Below are positions 21,138-29,732 of a stretch of DNA of 37,300 nt, piece by piece. The translations under genes were made by a program, and so were the position numbers. Each line of letters starts with the position of its first letter. Positions within the stretch are counted from its first letter, which is position 1. The stretch comes from a virus, in IMG/VR virus record IMGVR_UViG_3300048838_001135, positions 1-37,300 of that record, one strand, 5' to 3'. The notes under the pieces are model-generated. The model did no database searches and was not told where the DNA came from. It saw only the letters and a list, made by a program, of their open reading frames with translations.

Positions 21138-21539
21138 ATGCCAATGGTTAAAGTGTGGAATCGCAATAGCGTAGTGCATAAAGAGATGTTTAAAGGCGAG
21201 GAGATCGTTATCCAGCCTGGGAAATACATAACAATGGATTTCAACGAGGCTAATGATTTTCGCGGTCAGTTCTTCACGCCAAAATTCAACAAAGGCGGTG
21301 CTCAGACGGTCGATTCCATGAAATACATCGAAATCGATAAATGCGACTATAAATCGGCACTGGATGAACTCAATAGTCGCGGTGAAGATCGTGCTAAAAA
21401 AGCATACGTATGCATGAAATGCAATAAGGAATTCACTTCCAAGCGGGCACTGCTAACTCATGTAAAAAACACTCATAGCGATGAGCTAGCAGATGATGAA
21501 ACCCGCGAGGAACTGGAAGCGGAATTAGAAGGGGCATAA
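21138..21539 (+). CDS. Virion-region protein with C2H2 zinc finger
   Basis: The 133-aa product has a beta N-terminal part (MVKVWNRNSVVHKEMFKGEE; IVIQPGKYITMDFNEAND), then a textbook C2H2 finger YVCMKCNKEFTSKRALLTHV, continuing to KNTH: Cys-x2-Cys-x12-His-x4-His, about residues 94-113. An acidic tail follows. The N-terminal half resembles small head or tail structural proteins. A classical C2H2 finger in a phage structural block is unusual; it may bind DNA, RNA or another virion protein. Confidence 0.7.
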   Translation: MPMVKVWNRNSVVHKEMFKGEEIVIQPGKYITMDFNEANDFRGQFFTPKFNKGGAQTVDSMKYIEIDKCDYKSALDELNSRGEDRAKKAYVCMKCNKEFTSKRALLTHVKNTHSDELADDETREELEAELEGA

Positions 21540-21542
21540 ACA

Positions 21543-21992
21543 ATGAAAATTGATCTTCAGGGACGTTGGCATATTAAGCTGTATCGTGGCGAAGATCTGA
21601 TCGAGGAACGTGCTGGCCGCAATATCATTACGACAGATGGCAAGTCGTTCTTGGCTGCATTTTTGTATAGTGCTGCCGTTAGCGGTGGGACGTGGCCTAT
21701 GCGTTATATTGCGATCGGCACAGGAACTGGCGCAGAGGCTGCTGCCGATGCTGCATTGGGCACTGAAGCTGCAAGGGCTACCACTGGAACCGTATGCAAC
21801 ATCGCTGGCGGAATCTATCGCGTGATAGCAACATTTGCGAGCGGAGAAGGAACCGGAGCGATCACAGAATACGGTCTTTTTGACACGTCTAGTTCCTCTG
21901 CTGGCACTATGTTTTCGCGTGATCTGGAATCAGCGATCAACAAAGGAGCCAACGACACGTTAACTGTTATAACTGATGTTACGGTCGCTTAA
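21543..21992 (+). CDS. Phage structural protein (collar/fibre-like beta protein)
   Basis: The 149-aa product contains NIITTDGKSFLAAFLYSAAV, YIAIGTGTGAEAAADAALGT and ITEYGLFDTSSSSAGTMFSR. The 'AIGTGTxxxxxxDxALGTE' pattern followed by 'ITEYGLFD' is common in phage tail-fibre and head-tail structural proteins. It begins three bases after the zinc-finger gene. Likely part of the virion surface or tail. Confidence 0.65.
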   Translation: MKIDLQGRWHIKLYRGEDLIEERAGRNIITTDGKSFLAAFLYSAAVSGGTWPMRYIAIGTGTGAEAAADAALGTEAARATTGTVCNIAGGIYRVIATFASGEGTGAITEYGLFDTSSSSAGTMFSRDLESAINKGANDTLTVITDVTVA

Positions 21993-22004
21993 TGAGGGAT
22001 CGCA

Positions 22005-22487
22005 ATGACCGACTTTACGAAAACCATAACGGTTGGCCTTGGCCTAGTTGGCCTTGGAAATGCGGTCTATTGGGGTTCCGGTATGGTCTGGGGCTCATCA
22101 AATTGGGGCGAACAAAGCATTGCTCTGATCGTTTATCATCAGATCATATCGACAATGTCTGTTTCTACGACTATTGGCAAGGATATTGCGCATCAATTCG
22201 CAACGACAATGCCAATCAATACCAGTCGCTCGTTCGATTTCCAATTTCAAATCAATGACAGCCTTTCGCTTGATTCATCGAAAAGCAGTGACTTTGTAAA
22301 AAGTTATGGCAACGATTTAAATCTAGTGTCGGCACCGAACGAAATTAACGTACTCAATGGTCCATATTCTAGGATATGTGCTGGTGGGTCAGATAATTGG
22401 TTGTCGTGTGTGTCGAACGCTTACGCATTGTCTTCGACATCCTCGACTTGGACTACCGCAGCTGCGGCAAGTACTACTTGGAGTTAA
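22005..22487 (+). CDS. Hypothetical virion protein, Gly/Trp then Ser/Thr-rich
   Basis: The 160-aa product begins with a Gly/Trp-rich stretch (TVGLGLVGLGNAVYWGSGMV, then WGSSNWGEQ) and continues as a Ser/Thr-rich beta protein ending in a run of Ser, Thr, Ala and Trp. The start at 22005 has GGGA upstream, 12 bases after the previous gene. The very Ser/Thr-rich tail makes it another possible glycan acceptor. Not recognised. Confidence 0.55.
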   Translation: MTDFTKTITVGLGLVGLGNAVYWGSGMVWGSSNWGEQSIALIVYHQIISTMSVSTTIGKDIAHQFATTMPINTSRSFDFQFQINDSLSLDSSKSSDFVKSYGNDLNLVSAPNEINVLNGPYSRICAGGSDNWLSCVSNAYALSSTSSTWTTAAAASTTWS

Positions 22488-22494
22488 CAGGACA

Positions 22495-23163
22495 ATGACA
22501 ATCACAATTAGTCAGATGAATGATATCATTCGTCAACGCTATAACGCAGTTGGCGATAATTATTTTTCAGATCAATACATTTATGATCTTATTTTTGAAG
22601 CTGAAACACAGCTTGCAAAACAAGGTTATGTGATCGAGAACACTTACACTACAACATCTGTAGCTGACACGCGCGAACTATCTTACCCACAAAACACGCT
22701 TGGCGTAAGAGAAGTACGCTATGACTACGACAAATTGATCAAGCTACCGTTGATCGACGATCCAAAGGTAAATAGTTCGAATCCTACTGGAACGCCAACG
22801 CACTATTCTGTGTGGGACAATGTTATCATCCTCTATCCTACTCCCGACACTTCTGGCGACACGATCCAGGTCAGGGTCTATGAGAATGCACAAAAGCTAA
22901 CTGCAACATCAACGCTGAACGTTCCTGATGAATTCCAGATTGATCTTGTTAATTTCGTTTTGGCTCATATGTCGCTGAAAGACACCAATATACCGCTTTA
23001 TCGTGAGTATATGCTGCTATGGAACGATTGCCTCAATAAAGCACGTGAACAACGTGCAGTGCGAGAGCAAGCCGATAAAAGCGCACAGGTCAGAGACGTA
23101 TACTTTGGCATCAGTTATCCTGGCATTAACACCGGAGCATTAGGCGGTCGATATGGCTTCTAA
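22495..23163 (+). CDS. Head-tail adaptor protein (P22 gp4-like group)
   Basis: The 222-aa product (ATG 22495, GGAG/AGGA upstream) has ISQMNDIIRQRYNAVGDNYF, DQYIYDLIFEAETQLAKQGY, RELSYPQNTLGVREVRYD and DLVNFVLAHMSLKDTNIPLY. This is the layout of the 'phage adaptor' proteins encoded between the head and gp10-like tail genes in podoviruses. They bind beneath the portal ring. A longer frame starts at 22357 but would overlap the previous gene. It overlaps the next gene by 11 bases. Confidence 0.72.
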   Translation: MTITISQMNDIIRQRYNAVGDNYFSDQYIYDLIFEAETQLAKQGYVIENTYTTTSVADTRELSYPQNTLGVREVRYDYDKLIKLPLIDDPKVNSSNPTGTPTHYSVWDNVIILYPTPDTSGDTIQVRVYENAQKLTATSTLNVPDEFQIDLVNFVLAHMSLKDTNIPLYREYMLLWNDCLNKAREQRAVREQADKSAQVRDVYFGISYPGINTGALGGRYGF

Positions 23164-25063
23164 CCGTTTTCAGGTTATGTATCCGCCAAAGGGTTACATT
23201 GGGCTTGATGGCGGACTTAACACTAAATTTGATAAGCAGCTTATCGCTGACAACGAGACCCCAGATTGCCTCAATGTGATCTATGGAAACGGTTCGGTTG
23301 AGACACGCGGTGGGACAAGCAAGCTGAACACAGCAACGGTTGGAACGTTTGTTTGTGACGGTCTCTATACGCGGCACGATAATAGCGGTGCACAGACCAT
23401 GACAGCATGGTTCGGTGGGACACTCTATGCGTGTTCAGCGACATCGTTTATCACCGTGGCGAGCTCTCAAAGCCTCTGGACAGCTGGCGTTAGGGTCGCT
23501 AGTGCAGAATACGAGAATTATCGCTTTTACGGCAATGGTGGTGCTATTCCCGCAAAATACAACGGGGTCACGTTTACACGCCATGGTGTTTACCCACCGA
23601 CAACAACAATGACAGCTGCAACGGCACCGACAGGCACTGCGCTGACTGGTCAATATCGTTACAAAGTCGCTTACGTTAACAGCAATCTTGTTGAATCAGA
23701 TGTTGGTCCTGCTACAAGCACATTTACGGCAGCAAGTGAAAACGTAAGACTAACATCAATACCTGTCGCACCGGCAAGTTTTGGCGTTAACGCGAGGTAT
23801 CTTTACCGCACTGTTACGAGCGGAACGGTATTTAAACGTCTTGCAACAATATCAGATAATACAACAACCACGTATGAGGATGCGATCGCGGACGCGTCGC
23901 TAGGTGCTGATGCTCCTGATGATCAAGGTGTTCCACCAATTTATAGTGTACTGGTCTACCATCAGGCTCGTCTTTTTATGATCGATCCTACCACAAATCT
24001 GGTGTGGTACACCGAGCTAGGAAATCCCTATGTCGTCAAAGCTGAAAACTTTCGTCGCATTGGCGACACTTGCGGTGAAATCCCAAAGACGCTTGCCGTT
24101 TATGATAACGGTATTCTTGTTGGCTGTGCTAATGGTTCGACATGGCTTATTTATATGCCTGACACTGATGATGCGAACTGGATTGATGTAAGGCTCAAGA
24201 CAGATTTCGGTTCAAAAAGTCCGTTTGGATGGTTCTATTTCAGTAATCGCTTGATGATGCCAGCCATGCAAAACGGAAAATTTGTAGGATTTGCCGTGAT
24301 CTCTGGAAATTCGATCGAACCAACGGCAACGCTGCTTACAACATCTAGTGCTCTTGGTGAAACATATTCTGATAAAATAGAAAGCCAGATTTTCGATATT
24401 CAGGAAACATATGTTGGTAACATTTCAGCTATTGTCCATAAGAATAAAGCCTATATTTCCTGCACATATGGTGCTGGGACAACAACAAATAACAGAATCT
24501 ATTTCTTTGATTTTTCCCAAGAGAACATAAGCAAAGATCAAAAATTCATGTGGGCACCGTGGACGGGGCTCAATGCTGCCCAATTCGCTGAATTTAACGG
24601 TGATCTTTACTATGCAACATCAACCGCAACGGGGTTCGTCTACAAGATGAATACCGCTACGTATTCGGACGATGGCACTGCGATAAACTCATACTACTGG
24701 ACTAAAGAGTTTTTCGGTGAACCTGGCCATGAAGGCTACCACAAAGACTGGCGTTGGCTGAATATGCTTTATGAGCTATCAGGCAATTACAGCATGAATT
24801 TGACCACCAGGATTGATTCAACTCTTGGATCTGGTGCAGTAGTGAAAGAAATCGATTTAACGCCAGGGGCTAGTGCCTGGGGAACCCTACGCTGGGGCAT
24901 TGACACTTGGGAACCAGGACAAGAAACTGATGACAATCAGTTCTCTCTAGGCAATTTTTCAGGAAAGCGCATTCAGTTCCGTTTTTCAAATCAGAACACT
25001 GTGAATCAGAAATTTAAAGTCGCAGGAATATCACTTATGTACAATCTTAAGGGGAAAAGATAG
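23153..25063 (+). CDS. Tail hub/packaged-DNA-stabilisation protein (P22 gp10-like)
   Basis: The 636-aa product begins GYIGLDGGLNTKFDKQLIAD followed by ETPDCLNVIYGNGSVETRGG, a start typical of gp10-like stabilisation proteins. Several beta-propeller-like repeats follow (VLVYHQARLFMIDPTTNLVW; NGSTWLIYMP; WFYFSNRLMMPAMQNGKFVG). These proteins close the portal channel and carry the tail fibres or needle. Position after the adaptor and before ejection proteins fits. No enzymatic motif. Confidence 0.75.
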   Translation: MASNRFQVMYPPKGYIGLDGGLNTKFDKQLIADNETPDCLNVIYGNGSVETRGGTSKLNTATVGTFVCDGLYTRHDNSGAQTMTAWFGGTLYACSATSFITVASSQSLWTAGVRVASAEYENYRFYGNGGAIPAKYNGVTFTRHGVYPPTTTMTAATAPTGTALTGQYRYKVAYVNSNLVESDVGPATSTFTAASENVRLTSIPVAPASFGVNARYLYRTVTSGTVFKRLATISDNTTTTYEDAIADASLGADAPDDQGVPPIYSVLVYHQARLFMIDPTTNLVWYTELGNPYVVKAENFRRIGDTCGEIPKTLAVYDNGILVGCANGSTWLIYMPDTDDANWIDVRLKTDFGSKSPFGWFYFSNRLMMPAMQNGKFVGFAVISGNSIEPTATLLTTSSALGETYSDKIESQIFDIQETYVGNISAIVHKNKAYISCTYGAGTTTNNRIYFFDFSQENISKDQKFMWAPWTGLNAAQFAEFNGDLYYATSTATGFVYKMNTATYSDDGTAINSYYWTKEFFGEPGHEGYHKDWRWLNMLYELSGNYSMNLTTRIDSTLGSGAVVKEIDLTPGASAWGTLRWGIDTWEPGQETDDNQFSLGNFSGKRIQFRFSNQNTVNQKFKVAGISLMYNLKGKR

Positions 25064-25065
25064 CC

Positions 25066-25941
25066 ATGGCATCAGCATTAGAAAGACGCTATGAATTAAT
25101 GTCGCAGCAAATTCAAAGTCGTGAAAACGCGCAGCGACAGCAGGAGCAAGAGGCACTACGCAGAAGGTTCGCATCGATGGGGGCTCTTGGATCCGGAGCG
25201 GCACTGAAATCTGAACAAAAGATTGCAGATCTATCGGCAAGGCGACAAGCCGAGCAAATGGGATCTCTTGAAGCAACAAAGCTTGCGGAACAAGCACAAG
25301 CAGAAGAAATTGAAAAGCAGCGTGAATTTTCACGTTCTGAACGTCTAGGCGGCCAAGAATTCGCTGGATCACAGGCCGAGCTACAAAGACGATTTGCCAC
25401 TGGCGAGAGGCTAGGCGGACAGGAATTTGCAGGATCACAAGCTGAATTGCAAAGACGATTTGCGACAGGTGAAAGGCTTGGTGGTCAGGAATTTGCTGGG
25501 ACACAGGCAGAACTGCAGCGTAAATTTGCTACCGGTGAAAGACTTGGCGGCCAAGAATTCGCCAGAGGAGAACGGCTAGGTGGTCAAGAATACATGTCTG
25601 ATGAGGCAAAAAAAGTACGTGAATTTCAAATGCGTGAACGTGCTGGCGCTGAATCATTTGCAACTCGAGAGCGAGAATCATCTCAAAAATTCGCAGCGAC
25701 CCAAGCCGAAAAAGAACGTGTTGCACAGGCAAGCAATTTGGCTACACAACTTAACTCGCAGGAAAAAATCGCAGCTGCCGCTCAAAAACTTCAGAAAGAA
25801 ATGTTTGAACGTGAATTCGATATTAATGCGATCGTTTCGGCATACAACATGGGATGGCGGCCATCTTCTGATGAATTAGGAAATTTGCAAAATAAACTTA
25901 GGCAGGGCGGCCAGTATATTCGCGGTGCATTAATAACATAA
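25066..25941 (+). CDS. Helical repeat virion protein (hendecad coiled coil)
   Basis: The 291-aa product is almost wholly helical and Gln/Glu/Arg/Ala-rich. The N-terminal helix (residues 1-35) and an Ala/Gly hinge lead to residues 93-158 with three near-perfect 22-residue repeats starting RLGGQEFAG and ending RRFATGE, and a fourth partial one. Twenty-two residues are two hendecads, suggesting a right-handed coiled coil. The C-terminal part (ALSAYNMGW-like SSDELGNLQNKLRQGG) is less regular. Location next to ejection proteins suggests a needle, fibre stalk or ejected protein. Confidence 0.65.
   Translation: MASALERRYELMSQQIQSRENAQRQQEQEALRRRFASMGALGSGAALKSEQKIADLSARRQAEQMGSLEATKLAEQAQAEEIEKQREFSRSERLGGQEFAGSQAELQRRFATGERLGGQEFAGSQAELQRRFATGERLGGQEFAGTQAELQRKFATGERLGGQEFARGERLGGQEYMSDEAKKVREFQMRERAGAESFATRERESSQKFAATQAEKERVAQASNLATQLNSQEKIAAAAQKLQKEMFEREFDINAIVSAYNMGWRPSSDELGNLQNKLRQGGQYIRGALIT
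25342..25539 (+). repeat. Three tandem 66-bp coding repeats
   Basis: Units at 25342-25407, 25408-25473 and 25474-25539 encode the 22-residue repeats. The protein is better conserved than the DNA, as many third positions differ (for example GGCGGCCAA, GGCGGACAG and GGTGGTCAG for Gly-Gly-Gln). The repeats are therefore not a recent duplication and are held by selection on the protein. Confidence 0.9.
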
Positions 25942-25955
25942 TTTATAGGTGCAAT

Positions 25956-26390
25956 ATGGCATTCATGCAAGTCAGACAAGAACAGCCTGTTTTTAAAAAA
26001 AAGAAAGATACTGAGGGAAAAATACTTGGCGGTTTAGGTGCTCTTGGTGGTGCTATGGTCGCAGCAGCACCGTTCACGGGTGGTGCATCATTAGCAGTTG
26101 GCGCGATAGGTGCTGGACTAGCAGCATCATCAGCACTAAGATCGGCAACGCGTCCAGAACCAAGTCCAGGATCTTACAGCAACGTTCCTCAAAACGCTAA
26201 TTTAGTGCAGCCAACAACCATGGCAAATAGGCTTGATCAGATGCAACAAAATCCTGTCGCTCAGATCGAAAAAGCCAAAACCGCACTGGATTATCTCAAT
26301 CTTGATCAAGAACAACGTCTCTATTATCAAAAACCGCTTGATGAGGCACTGGCTCGCTATCAAGCACAATCTAAGCGGGGTTATGCCTGA
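25956..26390 (+). CDS. Small ejection/internal virion protein with hydrophobic segment
   Basis: The 144-aa product starts at ATG 25956 with AGGTG upstream. After a basic start (QEQPVFKKKKDTEGKILG) comes a long Gly/Ala-rich hydrophobic stretch (GGAMVAAAPFTGGASLAVGA and GAGLAASSALRSA), then a polar helical end. Such membrane-active segments are common in ejected proteins of podoviruses that make a channel through the cell envelope. Inference from place and composition. Confidence 0.6.
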   Translation: MAFMQVRQEQPVFKKKKDTEGKILGGLGALGGAMVAAAPFTGGASLAVGAIGAGLAASSALRSATRPEPSPGSYSNVPQNANLVQPTTMANRLDQMQQNPVAQIEKAKTALDYLNLDQEQRLYYQKPLDEALARYQAQSKRGYA

Positions 26391-27553
26391 TGGCCATTAT
26401 CTCTGTTCAGCAGCCACAACGTGAAGAAAAGAAAGAACGTAAAGATCCTTTTGAAGATATCATCAAGGGTCTTAATGTTGCTCAATCAGTGTTCGGGATC
26501 GCTAGTGCAGCCCAGCAAATGGGTGTCAATAAGCTGCAAAAAGAAAGACTTCAAGTTGATTTAGATAAGTCTAAAAAAGAATCACAAGAATATGAAAAGG
26601 ATATGAGATCCATTGCAAATCTAACAGAAAATTTAATATTAGATAAGCGCATGGAACAAAAACTACCTGTTTTTAAAACCTATGAACCGGGAGCAAGAGA
26701 AGCTTCTGGAGAAAAAGGCGAAAAACTTTGGTATTTTAAAGATCAAGCAGAAGCAAATTATTGGCTGTCAAGGGCTGATGCTCAAACTAAAGAAAAGCAA
26801 AATGAATGGATTCAAAAAAACAAGGATGCTCTTACAAAAAAAGATAAGATACAAATACAAACATCTTTAATAAAAGACATACAACAATCTCCTGAAAATC
26901 AAAATTTAGTAACGCGAGTTGATTCTTATAATAATGCAAAAATAAACTATTCTAACGCGTTAAGAGCACTACAAAAAGGTGATGAACAAGCTCTTGGCAT
27001 TTATGACAGAAATCTTGCTGTTGCTGGTGAAAAAGCAGCACAGCCTGGTAGCACTGTAATGCCTGGAGAATTTCAATCTATATTAGAATCTCAAGGTTTA
27101 GTTGATACATTTAAAACAAAAATGCAAGCTATTCAAAACGGTGCGAAATTGGGACCAGCACAACGTGATGCTGTTTTTCGTGTTATTACAAATAACCTGG
27201 CAAATAGTCTTGAACAGTATTTTTCTGGTCCAGTAAGAACATTTGGATCTCTTGGATTAGAAGCTGGAATCGGAGAAACAGAATTAATTCCGCCATCGTA
27301 TTATCAATTGAGAAAAGAAATTGCACAAAATAAATATAATACGATGAAAGAAGATATTAACATTATTATGGGAATTCCTGATTCTCCTGTTCAACCCAAC
27401 ATGTCGATCTCTCGTCAGCCATCGATTCCGCTTGAATCGCAAGCACAGGCAACAAGTGATGATGCTGCTATTCGTTCATATCTTGATAAGATACCGCAAA
27501 AAAAGACTACACCATCAATTTTACCAACGCGTCAAGTGAGCCCTAGGAGATAA
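26390..27553 (+). CDS. Internal/ejection protein candidate
   Basis: The 387-aa product starts in a TGATG overlap with the previous gene. It is helical and Lys/Gln-rich (LQKERLQVDLDKSKKESQEY; LSRADAQTKEKQNEWIQKNK), with a long middle helix domain and a Pro-rich end. No enzymatic motif is visible. It lies between two other ejection candidates and is probably packaged in the head and injected. Codon use in its middle is more AT-rich than the neighbouring tail genes. Confidence 0.6.
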   Translation: MAIISVQQPQREEKKERKDPFEDIIKGLNVAQSVFGIASAAQQMGVNKLQKERLQVDLDKSKKESQEYEKDMRSIANLTENLILDKRMEQKLPVFKTYEPGAREASGEKGEKLWYFKDQAEANYWLSRADAQTKEKQNEWIQKNKDALTKKDKIQIQTSLIKDIQQSPENQNLVTRVDSYNNAKINYSNALRALQKGDEQALGIYDRNLAVAGEKAAQPGSTVMPGEFQSILESQGLVDTFKTKMQAIQNGAKLGPAQRDAVFRVITNNLANSLEQYFSGPVRTFGSLGLEAGIGETELIPPSYYQLRKEIAQNKYNTMKEDINIIMGIPDSPVQPNMSISRQPSIPLESQAQATSDDAAIRSYLDKIPQKKTTPSILPTRQVSPRR

Positions 27554-27557
27554 TTCT

Positions 27558-29720
27558 ATGCCAGAACAATACAAGGTTGGTGAAATAAAGAAAATTTATG
27601 ACAGTGTTTTAACTAAGTACGAACAAGATCCATCAGATCCATTAGTATCGCTCTATGCACAAAAGCACGATCTTTCAGTTGATGATCTTGGTGCTGGTGC
27701 TGCTGCTAGAAGGGCATTGGCAAAAAATCCAGAAGATAAAGGTGCTCTTGCTGTCAATAATGATCTATTTCAAAAAATAAGCGATAAATTGCCAGCTGAA
27801 AATCTAGGTTTTTTTGATGTTGGCGGTGGTTATCGATCTGAAAAAGGCGGTATCATTCCATATGCCAAAGCACTAACAGCAAGAACCCTGGTTAACAACA
27901 CGATTTCAAGCAATCCAGATTTGCAAGCGCAGTATTTTTCAAGAAAAGGATATATTTCGCGTGTTATTGGTGATCGCGTTGAGATCAGAAGACCAGATGA
28001 AATTGGTTTTCGTCCTATCGAAAAAGATGGAATAGATCTTTTCGACGCTACCGATATCGTCGATGATGTTTTGCAAGGCGTTGCCGAAGGAGCGAAGATA
28101 AGCGCGAAAACAGCTGGTGCAGCGACTGGCGTTGGCATACCTATTGCTATGGGTGTTGCCGGTGCTACTGGTGCAGCATTTGAAACTGGCCGACAAGCAG
28201 CAGGAAAGATCTTAGGTACTAGGGATGATTACGACTTTCCACAGATCATGAAAGAAGGATTGATAAGCGCAACATTTCCAGGAGCACAGGTTGCCGTTGG
28301 TGCTGGTCTTAAAGCTGGCGCTACTGGCGTTACAAAATTAACCGGTCTACTTGAACGATATAAGCCAAATGAGGCTCAAATACGTGCCGCTGCTAAGGAT
28401 CTTGGCCTGGAACTACTACCTGGTCAGATATCATCGTCAAAGCTTGTTCAAGAGCTAACAGAGGCTCAGTATCGTGCTGCTGGACTGCTGGGTCCATATG
28501 CTATTAAGGCAAAGAAAGTAATAAACGATACCTATGACAAAATAGAATCAGAACTGCGCGGTTTAGTGGGGCCGAGAAGTGGTGATAAGCCTTACGCGTC
28601 CGGTCAAAAATTCATGGATTCTGTCGAGACACTTATAGATGCCAGAAAAGACGCTGCCCAGACTTGGTATCAGTCAGCAACGGATGCCAACTTTTTCAAA
28701 AATGCAAATGTTAATACAACAAATCTATCCGCTAATCTTGCAGCACTAAAGGATAAATATCAGGGCAGCGGTAGTTCTTTGGATATGATAGCAAAGTATG
28801 AAAACATGCTTGATGGTGTCAATAGAATGCATGGTCTTAACAGGCTTAAAAGCGAAGTACTCGATGAAATTAGAATGAAAAAAGGAGCGGTGTCTGGTTC
28901 TGAACTGGAGACAATTAGAGACATAAAAGATCTCATCAAAGATTCATATGATGAAAACTTTGATATGTTTTTGCAAAATGCGAAATCTGGCAAATGGAAA
29001 ACTAAGCCAGAAGATATCATCGCAGCAAAAACATCTAAAGATATCGCTGATAGGCTCTGGCGTGATCTTTATGAAGATCTGGCAACGATTGTCGCAAGGC
29101 CGGGCAAAGAAGTACGCGGTGGTCCAGAGGCTGTTCTTGAAAAGTTTATGATTCAAAATCAGCCAGAAAAATTCATCGATAAAGTGTTCAGTTCTAACGA
29201 CATGAAGAAAATAACTGAAATAGCCAAAAGATTTCCAGAAGCTTTTGAGACACTGCGCCAGGGAAAACTACAGCAGCTGTATGATAAGTGGGCTCCTGGC
29301 GATGCGTTTAATAAAACGGTCGCAATCAATGAACTAAAGAAAATGAAAGATGATAAATTAAAAAATATCATTTTTGGAAAAGACGCAGATAAAAAGATAG
29401 AAAATCTCATAGTGATTTATGATTCTATTCCAAAAGAGATGAACCCATCTCAAACAGCAAAAGCCCTACAGATCATAAACGGTGAATGGTTCAAAGCCAA
29501 CACAGCATCATTGATCAGAGGAACACTTTTAAGTTTATCGAGAACTAGCGCTGATCTCGGTCAAGGACTGCTTTTAAATCTTGGGAAAACCCTAGAAGGA
29601 AAAAGAGCACTGCAAGCAGCTGGAATTGGAAAGCAGGGCGTGAGGCAGTTATTGCCATCTGAAAAGGGTCCAGAATCAGAATACATTTTATTACCGGATA
29701 TGCAAAACAATAACAAATAG
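27558..29720 (+). CDS. Large internal/ejection protein
   Basis: The 720-aa product starts at ATG 27558 with GGAG upstream. An N-terminal region (YKVGEIKKIYDSVLTKYEQD) is followed by a Gly/Ala-rich hydrophobic segment near residues 180-215 (TAGAATGVGIPIAMGVAGAT). Long helices follow (RLWRDLYEDLATIVARPGKE; AFETLRQGKLQQLYDKWAPG). No lytic transglycosylase or lysozyme motif is found. Length and architecture match large injected proteins of podoviruses (such as P22 gp16 or T7 gp15/gp16). Function from context. Confidence 0.65.
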   Translation: MPEQYKVGEIKKIYDSVLTKYEQDPSDPLVSLYAQKHDLSVDDLGAGAAARRALAKNPEDKGALAVNNDLFQKISDKLPAENLGFFDVGGGYRSEKGGIIPYAKALTARTLVNNTISSNPDLQAQYFSRKGYISRVIGDRVEIRRPDEIGFRPIEKDGIDLFDATDIVDDVLQGVAEGAKISAKTAGAATGVGIPIAMGVAGATGAAFETGRQAAGKILGTRDDYDFPQIMKEGLISATFPGAQVAVGAGLKAGATGVTKLTGLLERYKPNEAQIRAAAKDLGLELLPGQISSSKLVQELTEAQYRAAGLLGPYAIKAKKVINDTYDKIESELRGLVGPRSGDKPYASGQKFMDSVETLIDARKDAAQTWYQSATDANFFKNANVNTTNLSANLAALKDKYQGSGSSLDMIAKYENMLDGVNRMHGLNRLKSEVLDEIRMKKGAVSGSELETIRDIKDLIKDSYDENFDMFLQNAKSGKWKTKPEDIIAAKTSKDIADRLWRDLYEDLATIVARPGKEVRGGPEAVLEKFMIQNQPEKFIDKVFSSNDMKKITEIAKRFPEAFETLRQGKLQQLYDKWAPGDAFNKTVAINELKKMKDDKLKNIIFGKDADKKIENLIVIYDSIPKEMNPSQTAKALQIINGEWFKANTASLIRGTLLSLSRTSADLGQGLLLNLGKTLEGKRALQAAGIGKQGVRQLLPSEKGPESEYILLPDMQNNNK

Positions 29721-29732
29721 GAGAACTAATCA

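Noticed and set aside
25342-25539. CRISPR or recent tandem duplication
   Set aside because: The units are in frame and contiguous, with many synonymous differences; this is an old protein repeat.
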